This document shows, piece after piece, positions 51,190 to 56,492 of a stretch of 56,492 bases of DNA. Below the pieces are notes generated by a model. That model made no database searches and was not told the DNA's origin. It saw only the letters and a program-made list of their open reading frames with translations. Positions within the stretch are counted from its first letter, which is position 1. Each line of letters starts with the position of its first letter. The position numbers and the translations under genes were made by a program. The DNA is taken from NCBI RefSeq assembly GCF_025061645.1, contig NZ_JANYMP010000037.1, positions 1-56,492 on the forward strand, read 5' to 3'. The stretch is from Umezawaea endophytica (GTDB lineage: Bacteria; Actinomycetota; Actinomycetes; Mycobacteriales; Pseudonocardiaceae).

Positions 51190-53401
51190 CCCGGTCGGTG
51201 TCGCCGAGTTCGATCGTGCGGTGCGCGGTTCCGGTCCACCATGCCTTCACGATCGTCCAAGCCGGTTCACGCAGGAGTAGGCGTGCGCTTTCGGCGAGCG
51301 GGTCCGCCCTCCTGCGCCGGGCGTTGACGTGCAGCCACCACAGCCGCTGCTGGTCAGCCTCCGGCCAGTGGTGCAAGGTCAGTTGGAGAGCCTCATAGGC
51401 GGCGTGACCGTCGGCGCTGCGCAGGGCGTGCGCCGAGCGGTGCAGCGAGTCCACGGCGGCGACGAGCAGGAATCCCGCGTCCTGCACGAGTTCGTCGAGT
51501 GTCCCGGCCGCGGCGGCGTGCGCGGCCAGATGAGTGCGCGCGTAGTGGCCGATCGCGCCCCACGGCCTGCCGGCCAGCGTGTCGGCGACGCGCCGGTGCG
51601 TGGTTTCAGGGTCGCCGGTGGTGCGGAGGTGATCGATCAGCGCCTGGTGGAACAGGTGCACGGTCTGCTTGCCGGTGGAGGTGGACAGCGTGAGGTAGTC
51701 CGCCGCGGCGGCGCGTACCCGCCACACCTGCACGTCGGTGACGTCCCGCCCGGTCACGGCCGCGGCGAGCAGTCGCCAGTCCTCCAGTGAGATGCCCGCG
51801 CCCTCCGACCAGGCCAGCGCGGTGAGCACGGCGGCGTCGTCGGGGGCCAGGCGTTCGGCGATGTCGGTGGTGAACGCCGCGCCCACGCTCTCGGGGAGCC
51901 GGTCTGCCCAGTCCGGTAGGCGGGGGAGCGGTTCGGTGTCGTCGCGGCGCGCGGTCGCCGCGGTGCGGGCGAACAGGAAGTTCGTTTTCTGGTCGGTGCG
52001 CACGCGGGCCGTGATCGCCGCGCTCACCTCGGCTGTGGCCTCCGGTTCGGCGGCGTACACAGGGTTGAGCGCCAGCAGCGCGCCGACGTAGCGTTCGGTG
52101 TCCGTGCTGCTCACGCTGTAGGGCAGCTCGTCGAGATTCACGACGAGGCGCGCCCCGTGCAGGTCGGGCAGCAGCGAGTCGCGGGTGCCGACGACGACCC
52201 GGACGTCCGGCTGGACGGCCAGGTCGTTGAGCAGAGCCACGATGCGAAGCGCTTCACCCCGGTCTGCCTGTGTGGGCCCGGCCTCGTCCAGCGCGTCCAC
52301 CACGATCCGCACGGGCCCGTCGAGCCGGGCGAGACCGGCGTGCAGCGCGGCTTGGTCGGTGCTGTCGGGCAACCCGCACGAGTGGGCGATGATCCGCACC
52401 ACGTCCTCGACCGTGCGCCGACGTGCCCACACGATGGTGTAGCCCGACCGGTCGGCCAGCGCTCGGCCCAGCACCGCCGACTTGCCCGCCCCCGCCGAGC
52501 CGGTGAGCACGGCGAGCCCGTCGACCGGACCGGTCAGCCACTGGGTCACCGCCGCGATCGCGACGTCGCGTCCCACGAACACGTCGTCTCCGGCGGGCGC
52601 CGCGCCCCACCCGGTGCTCTTGGGCCGGAAGTGCTCGGCCAGGGCCTGTTCGGTTGCCTCGGCGACCTCGCCGAGAGTCAACGCCGACCGGCGCGCGGAG
52701 CGCACGGCATGGTCGAGGACGGACGCCGACAGGTCGGCCTCCAGTCGCACCGGCCGCAGGTTGGGGAACCACTCGGCCCCGGTCGACTTGTCCGACACGT
52801 GCACCGACACGAGCGGGTGCGCGGCGCGGAGCCGGTCGTCGGTCGCCGCGGCCAGTGCCTTGAGCGGGACGAACGGGTCGAGCACGTGCAGGTGGTCGAC
52901 CTCCAGTTCCTGCCACGCGGGCAGCAGGGCGGCGGTGAAGGCTCCGTCCTGGACGCGCTGCCCCGGCCGTACGGCGGCCAGTACCGCCAGTTGTTTGAGG
53001 TCCGGTCCGCTTACCGGCAGGTCGTGCTCGAGGCGCGCCCGTGCCGCCTCCAGCGACTCCACTCCCGCGCCCGCGAAGCAGCAGTCGAGCACCAGCAGGA
53101 GATGGCGCAGCGTGTCGTGCTGGTGGAACGCGGTCAGCACGTCGCCGACCGGGATCGTGTTCTCGGCGAACACGTCGTCCGGGTCGTGGTCCACCCCCAC
53201 CAGACGCAGACCCTGCGCCGGGTGGTCGACACCGTGGCCGCTGAACCACACCACCACCGGCTCGTCGGGCTCGAAGTCGCCCCGCAGCAGGTGATCGCGC
53301 AACGCCGCTCGGAGTTGCGACGCGGTCCGGTCCACGAGCACCTCAGTGCGAAACCCGCCGCGGGTGAACCGGTCGGCGACCGCGCGCAGGTCTCCGATCA
53401 C
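51068..53401 (-). CDS. caspase-like peptidase fused to a STAND NTPase
   Basis: A long frame encoding a caspase-like (C14) domain at residues 1-190 with catalytic His56 in VVWFSGHG and Cys108 in LLLVLDCCFAG, then an NTPase with Walker A GSAGAGKS (301-308) and Walker B RIVVDALDEAG, and a helical region. Residue 777 is reached only after a frameshift near 51192; the real tail is the WD40 fragment at 50818-51189. The frame is open further upstream to 53479 (AGFFLGLGNSSHSRYPSEHG, the missing first caspase strand), but without ATG, GTG or TTG; an ATA at 53479 overlaps the hydrolase stop. Such fusions act as conflict or cell-suicide switches. Confidence 0.75.
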   Translation of the reverse strand: MIGDLRAVADRFTRGGFRTEVLVDRTASQLRAALRDHLLRGDFEPDEPVVVWFSGHGVDHPAQGLRLVGVDHDPDDVFAENTIPVGDVLTAFHQHDTLRHLLLVLDCCFAGAGVESLEAARARLEHDLPVSGPDLKQLAVLAAVRPGQRVQDGAFTAALLPAWQELEVDHLHVLDPFVPLKALAAATDDRLRAAHPLVSVHVSDKSTGAEWFPNLRPVRLEADLSASVLDHAVRSARRSALTLGEVAEATEQALAEHFRPKSTGWGAAPAGDDVFVGRDVAIAAVTQWLTGPVDGLAVLTGSAGAGKSAVLGRALADRSGYTIVWARRRTVEDVVRIIAHSCGLPDSTDQAALHAGLARLDGPVRIVVDALDEAGPTQADRGEALRIVALLNDLAVQPDVRVVVGTRDSLLPDLHGARLVVNLDELPYSVSSTDTERYVGALLALNPVYAAEPEATAEVSAAITARVRTDQKTNFLFARTAATARRDDTEPLPRLPDWADRLPESVGAAFTTDIAERLAPDDAAVLTALAWSEGAGISLEDWRLLAAAVTGRDVTDVQVWRVRAAAADYLTLSTSTGKQTVHLFHQALIDHLRTTGDPETTHRRVADTLAGRPWGAIGHYARTHLAAHAAAAGTLDELVQDAGFLLVAAVDSLHRSAHALRSADGHAAYEALQLTLHHWPEADQQRLWWLHVNARRRRADPLAESARLLLREPAWTIVKAWWTGTAHRTIELGDTDRVGRGHGPGAGQDEDRHGGHGRHGPPVGSSGGHRDHCPFRT

Positions 53402-53475
53402 GTGCGGCAGGACGTCGCCGTGCTCGGATGGATAGCGGGAATGGCTGCTGTTGCCCAGCCCCAGGAAGAAGCCCG

Positions 53476-54333
53476 CTATCGGCCGCTCACCCCTGCCAGG
53501 ACCGCGCCCGCCACCTCGGCGGTCCTCAGATACGCCTCCGCCGCGTGCATCGACGTCAGCCGCACGGGCAGGTCACGCACCCGCGATCGGCCGTCGGGGT
53601 GGGCGAACAGCGGAGAGAGTTCCTTGTGCAGGGCCACGACGTCACCGGCGAACGACACGTTCGTCCACACCCGTACCCCGCCGGGCCACACTCCGACGCC
53701 GTCGCAGGGGCCGGGCGTGAGCCGGTCGAATACCTGCGGCGACCATCCCAGCGGTGACCCGAACGTCACCAGAGCCCGCACCGGCCAGTCGGGGTTGGCG
53801 GCCAACATCTCGTAGGCCACGACCGAGCCCAGCGAGTGTGCCACGAGCACCCGCGTCCGTTCGGTCACCGCGTCCTGGACCACCGCCTGCACCCGTTCCC
53901 GTACGGCGGTATCGCGCAGGTACAGCGACACCTGCCGGATGCTCAGGGGGATACGCGAGGGCGGGCAGTCCGCGAACGGGCCCCACCCGGACATCCGCTT
54001 GATCTGCTCCTGCACCGACAGGGGAACTCCTGCCTTCGTCGCGTCCGCCGAGAGTGCCGGTGTCTGCGCGACTGCCGCCGCCCACAGCGACTCGACCATC
54101 GCGCGTTCCACGACGTCGAGGTCCGCGACCGCCACCTCGTCGCCGTCAGGTCCTTTCGAACCCGATGCAGCGAACGCGTGACGGTAGTAGGCCAGCACCA
54201 CGTCGTCCTTCGACAACCCCGGTGATCCGGTCGTCCTGGCCCCGGCGTTCAGCGCGTCCAACCAGGCACTGGCCATACCCGCAGCGCTCTGCCGAGGCGA
54301 GCCGATGCCGTGCACGAACACCACGTCAGCCAT
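53476..54333 (-). CDS. alpha/beta hydrolase next to a caspase-NTPase
   Basis: A 285-residue hydrolase beginning MADVVFVHGIGSPRQSAAGM (HG oxyanion motif), with the nucleophile elbow VAHSLGSVVAYEM and a late HAAEAYLRT histidine region. A GTG at 54366 would add 11 residues. Its stop TAG overlaps an ATA that may start the caspase-NTPase gene, so the two are an operon. Esterase/lipase-like proteins paired with caspase-STAND NTPases occur in bacterial conflict systems, with the hydrolase as a possible effector or as the peptidase target; this is inference. Confidence 0.78.
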   Translation of the reverse strand: MADVVFVHGIGSPRQSAAGMASAWLDALNAGARTTGSPGLSKDDVVLAYYRHAFAASGSKGPDGDEVAVADLDVVERAMVESLWAAAVAQTPALSADATKAGVPLSVQEQIKRMSGWGPFADCPPSRIPLSIRQVSLYLRDTAVRERVQAVVQDAVTERTRVLVAHSLGSVVAYEMLAANPDWPVRALVTFGSPLGWSPQVFDRLTPGPCDGVGVWPGGVRVWTNVSFAGDVVALHKELSPLFAHPDGRSRVRDLPVRLTSMHAAEAYLRTAEVAGAVLAGVSGR

Positions 54334-54579
54334 GGGGGCTTCGATCGTTGCGCGTCGTGTCGTCACTCGTATCCGCAGATCACGTCGGACTGTTACGTGC
54401 GACTCCGGTGTCTGTCACGGATCGGATGCCTCCACGTTCTGCGCATTCACCGGGAAAAGATCGTTTCGGCTTTCACGGATTCGCGATGAAAGGGCTGGTG
54501 TTGGTGGAGTGGGCGCCATATAGTTCGCGGTACCAGTATCCGACCTGGGTTCTTGCCCATCGCTTCCGTGAGGTTTCCC

Positions 54580-54927
54580 ATGGCGCAGAAGGTTCTTGTC
54601 CAGCTGATCGATGACGTGGACGGCACGACGTCCGATGACATCGCGACCGTGCGTTTCGGATTGGACGGCGTCGCCTACGAGATCGACCTGACCGCGGCCA
54701 ATGGCGACAAACTTCGTGACGAACTCGCGGGCTTCGTGGCCAACGCCAGACGGGTCGGCGGCCGAGCCAAGCGCGGCACCGTGGTGGCCGGTGGTATCCC
54801 GACGGCGCGGTCGAAGGAACAGACGCAGGCGATCCGTGAGTGGGCCAAGTCCAACGGACATCAGATGGCGGATCGAGGGCGCATCCCGGCCAGTGTGATC
54901 GACGCGTTCGAGGCCGCTCACAACTGA
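54580..54927 (+). CDS. lsr2: Lsr2 nucleoid-associated xenogeneic silencer
   Basis: A 115-residue Lsr2 protein. The N-terminal dimerisation/oligomerisation domain starts [20 protein letters not shown] and continues [19 protein letters not shown]; the C-terminal DNA-binding domain is [20 protein letters not shown] with the R-G-R hook that inserts into the minor groove of AT-rich DNA. ATG at 54580, nine codons into a longer open frame. Lsr2 is the actinobacterial counterpart of H-NS and silences horizontally acquired DNA. Many actinomycetes have several copies, so this may be an accessory paralogue carried with the island. Confidence 0.95.
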   Translation: MAQKVLVQLIDDVDGTTSDDIATVRFGLDGVAYEIDLTAANGDKLRDELAGFVANARRVGGRAKRGTVVAGGIPTARSKEQTQAIREWAKSNGHQMADRGRIPASVIDAFEAAHN

Positions 54928-55126
54928 CCGGTCGCGAAGCCCACGCGCGAGCTGGGCGCATAGTGATGGTTTTACCGTGATGACCCCATTCGAGGGTTGC
55001 CCGAGCTATGCCCGCTGTGGACCAGGCGATCGCTGGGAGCCCTGTCCTGGTGGTGGGCGGAGAATGCGTTCTGTCCACCACTCGTGGTTGATAGGTGCTC
55101 GCTGAGTTCATCAGGGCCAGAGGTGG

Positions 55127-55384
55127 GTGTCGGCACCGGATGACGTGGCGTTGTGCGAGCATGTCGAATCGGGTGTCGATATTCGACTCCGGTCATCCAG
55201 GCTTCCGCTGGTGGTAGTGGGCTTACGAGCGAAGGCCTGGACGGGATTGGCTGGCCGTGTGGCGCCCATTGGATATGTCTTGAGGGGGCCGTCCGTCGAT
55301 TTGGTGTTCACGCCGACTGCGTTCACGTCACCGGCGCCGGTTTTCGCCTACGGGAGGACGCCGCCACTGCCTCTGCATCGATGA
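55127..55384 (+). CDS. possible small hypothetical protein
   Basis: An 85-codon frame starting VSAPDDVALCEHVESGVDIR and continuing PLVVVGLRAKAWTGLAGRVA. Its composition is protein-like, but third-position bias is weak, no RBS is evident and no family is recognised. The remainder of 54928-55680 holds only a strong hairpin (55400-55429). Treat as doubtful. Confidence 0.25.
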   Translation: MSAPDDVALCEHVESGVDIRLRSSRLPLVVVGLRAKAWTGLAGRVAPIGYVLRGPSVDLVFTPTAFTSPAPVFAYGRTPPLPLHR

Positions 55385-55399
55385 CGGCCCGACCTCAAA

Positions 55400-55429
55400 C
55401 GCTCCCTGCCCGTCAACGGGCAGGGAGCG
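55400..55429. terminator. strong hairpin, probable terminator
   Basis: CGCTCCCTGCCCGT and its perfect complement are separated by only two bases (so the physical loop takes a few pairs). It follows the doubtful frame ending 55384 and lies 470 bases after lsr2. Confidence 0.6.
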
Positions 55430-55680
55430 TCGCTGCGTTGGGTGGTCGCCACAACCACGCTGGTCTCGGGGTGTGCGGCGGGCGCCATCCTGGTACGTCG
55501 GCGGGGTCCTGAAGGATCGGCGTCCCGGCTGCGTCGGTAAACATCAGGTGATCACGACTGGATCACCGTCACCGTGTTGTCGTGGCTGAGCGTGACGTTC
55601 GCTCGTGGAGTGCGACTGTCAATGGCACTGGTCAACTCGAGCACGAGCCTTGTGCTTGCCGAAAACTACGTCCGTGCTGG

Positions 55681-55740
55681 TCAGGCGGCGTGGTGGTACT
55701 CGTTGAGGATGCCGCCCAGTCGTGAGTGGATTTTCTCCAT
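55681..55740 (-). pseudogene. C-terminal tail of an integrase-core transposase
   Basis: Minus-strand codons EKIHSRLGGILNEYHHAA-stop match the terminal LGG(L/I)(I/L)NEYH.AA motif of rve-type transposases. Everything N-terminal of it is missing, and the IS5 element begins about 15 bases upstream of it, so that insertion may have cut the gene. Confidence 0.45.
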
Positions 55741-55798
55741 ATTTGAAAAATTAAGAGCCTGTCTCACGTGGGTCGTTTGGAGCTGTTTGGCATGATCG

Positions 55799-56161
55799 TT
55801 GGTCGTGGATGACCTGCCGCAGCGCTTGGTGCCAGACGAGTTGTGGGCCCTGGTCGAGCCGTTGACCCCTGGGTTCACCGCCCGTCCGCAGGGTGGTGGA
55901 ATTGCGCCGGTCGATGATCGGGCGGTGTTCACCGCGATCGTGTTCGTGCTGACCAGCGGCTGTCAGTGGCGACTGTTGCCACCCTTATTCGGGGTCACCG
56001 TCCTGACCGCGCACCGCCGCTTCACCGACTGGACCAAAGCCGGGCTGTGGCGGCGGATGCACCGGGCGGTGCTCGACGAACTCGGTACCCAAGGACTGAT
56101 CGACTGGTCCCGCGCGGTCCTGGACGGAGCATCCGTCCGGGCGAAAAAAGGGGAACCATGA
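55799..56161 (+). CDS. IS5-family transposase, first frame
   Basis: A 120-codon frame: MVVDDLPQRLVPDELWALVE, RAVFTAIVFVLTSGCQWRLL and GVTVLTAHRRFTDWTKAGLW, the DUF4096-type N-terminal domain of IS5 transposases, ending in VLDGASVRAKKGEP. The D in LDGASVRA is the first catalytic Asp. The frame stops at TGA 56159-56161. The run AAAAAAGGGG at 56144-56153 just before is a typical -1 frameshift site that would fuse it to the second frame. Confidence 0.85.
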   Translation: MVVDDLPQRLVPDELWALVEPLTPGFTARPQGGGIAPVDDRAVFTAIVFVLTSGCQWRLLPPLFGVTVLTAHRRFTDWTKAGLWRRMHRAVLDELGTQGLIDWSRAVLDGASVRAKKGEP

Positions 56162-56492
56162 CCGGCCCCAACCCCGTGGATCGCGGCAAGTCGGGCTCAA
56201 AGATCCACGTCCTGACCGACCGACACGGCATCCCGCTGTCGGTCGCGGTCTCCGGAGCCAACACCCACGACTCCCAAGCGCTCAAACCGTTGGTGATGGC
56301 GATCCCCGCGATCCGGTCCAGGCGTGGCCGCCGTCGTCGCAAGCCCGACAAGTTACACGGGGACAAGGCTTACGAAAGCCGCGAGCTGCGCGGATGGGTG
56401 CGTGCCCGCGGCATCGGCGTCCGGATCGGCCGCAAGGGCATCGAGTCCAGCAACAAGCTGGGCCGACACCGGTGGGTAGTTGAACGCACGAT
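56158..56492 (+). CDS. IS5-family transposase, second frame (partial)
   Basis: From the ATG at 56158, overlapping the first frame's stop by ATGA, the -1 frame encodes TGPNPVDRGKSGSKIHVLTD (second catalytic Asp), AVSGANTHDSQALKPLVMAI, LHGDKAYESRELRGWVRARG and HRWVVERT, the DDE domain of IS5 transposases, up to the window end. Expressed as a fusion with the first frame through the A6G4 run, or by re-initiation. Confidence 0.85.
   Translation, partial: MTGPNPVDRGKSGSKIHVLTDRHGIPLSVAVSGANTHDSQALKPLVMAIPAIRSRRGRRRRKPDKLHGDKAYESRELRGWVRARGIGVRIGRKGIESSNKLGRHRWVVERT

Larger units (their letters stand above)
55755..56492 (+). mobile_element. IS5-family insertion sequence, cut by the window end
   Basis: The probable left end GAGCCTGTCTCACG starts at 55755, and two overlapping transposase frames follow (55799-56161 and 56158 onward). 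The right end lies outside the window. The left end was placed by eye from the likely terminal repeat and is not proven. Confidence 0.65.

Overview
The window is high-GC DNA with strongly G/C-biased third codon positions. It carries Lsr2, a very large SARP/NB-ARC/TPR activator, DUF1059, DUF1707 and several TetR, MarR and MerR regulators. This points to a filamentous actinomycete, probably of the Pseudonocardiaceae (Saccharothrix/Lentzea/Actinosynnema type); the family is an inference from gene content only. No tRNA, rRNA or CRISPR array was seen.

Layout. 0-5 kb: a NarL-type two-component system, a secreted hydrolase, and an aldo/keto reductase behind a textbook MerR-type promoter. 5.5-13.7 kb: a DUF885 protein, a 1096-residue SARP regulator, and convergent to it a compact operon of a 34-codon peptide gene, a SagB-type flavin dehydrogenase and an MFS exporter, then a divergent PPOX-fold protein. 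This looks like a minimal, YcaO-less RiPP cassette and is the best candidate for an undescribed system. 14-17.3 kb: a cytochrome P450 and a class I terpene synthase with an ATGA overlap. 17.7-24.8 kb: small proteins, a frameshifted protein with an eCIS/DUF4157-type N-terminus, and a TetR-controlled catabolic operon (amidohydrolase, esterase, FAD oxidoreductase). 24.8-34.5 kb: secreted peptidase, lipoprotein, a kinase with a 77-aa internally deleted response regulator, PAP2/DUF1707 genes, and a TetR/quinone-reductase pair.

From 34.7 kb the window is an accessory, decaying zone. A NACHT NTPase with a RHIM-like motif and a membrane C-terminus sits between two remnants of one transposase family. 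Further along are Tn3 and IS630 relics, a truncated radical SAM gene, a split HTH/TPR regulator, an Imm1 immunity gene behind the tail of an SCP1.201-type deaminase toxin, a truncated pentapeptide-repeat gene, a caspase-NTPase with a frameshifted WD40 tail next to an alpha/beta hydrolase, the silencer Lsr2, and an IS5-family element cut by the window end.

Gene starts were chosen from ribosome binding sites, overlaps and codon bias. Family names come from motif recognition, not database searches. At least three genes appear frameshifted (about 20.26, 48.74 and 51.19 kb); whether these are mutations or sequencing errors cannot be told from the window.
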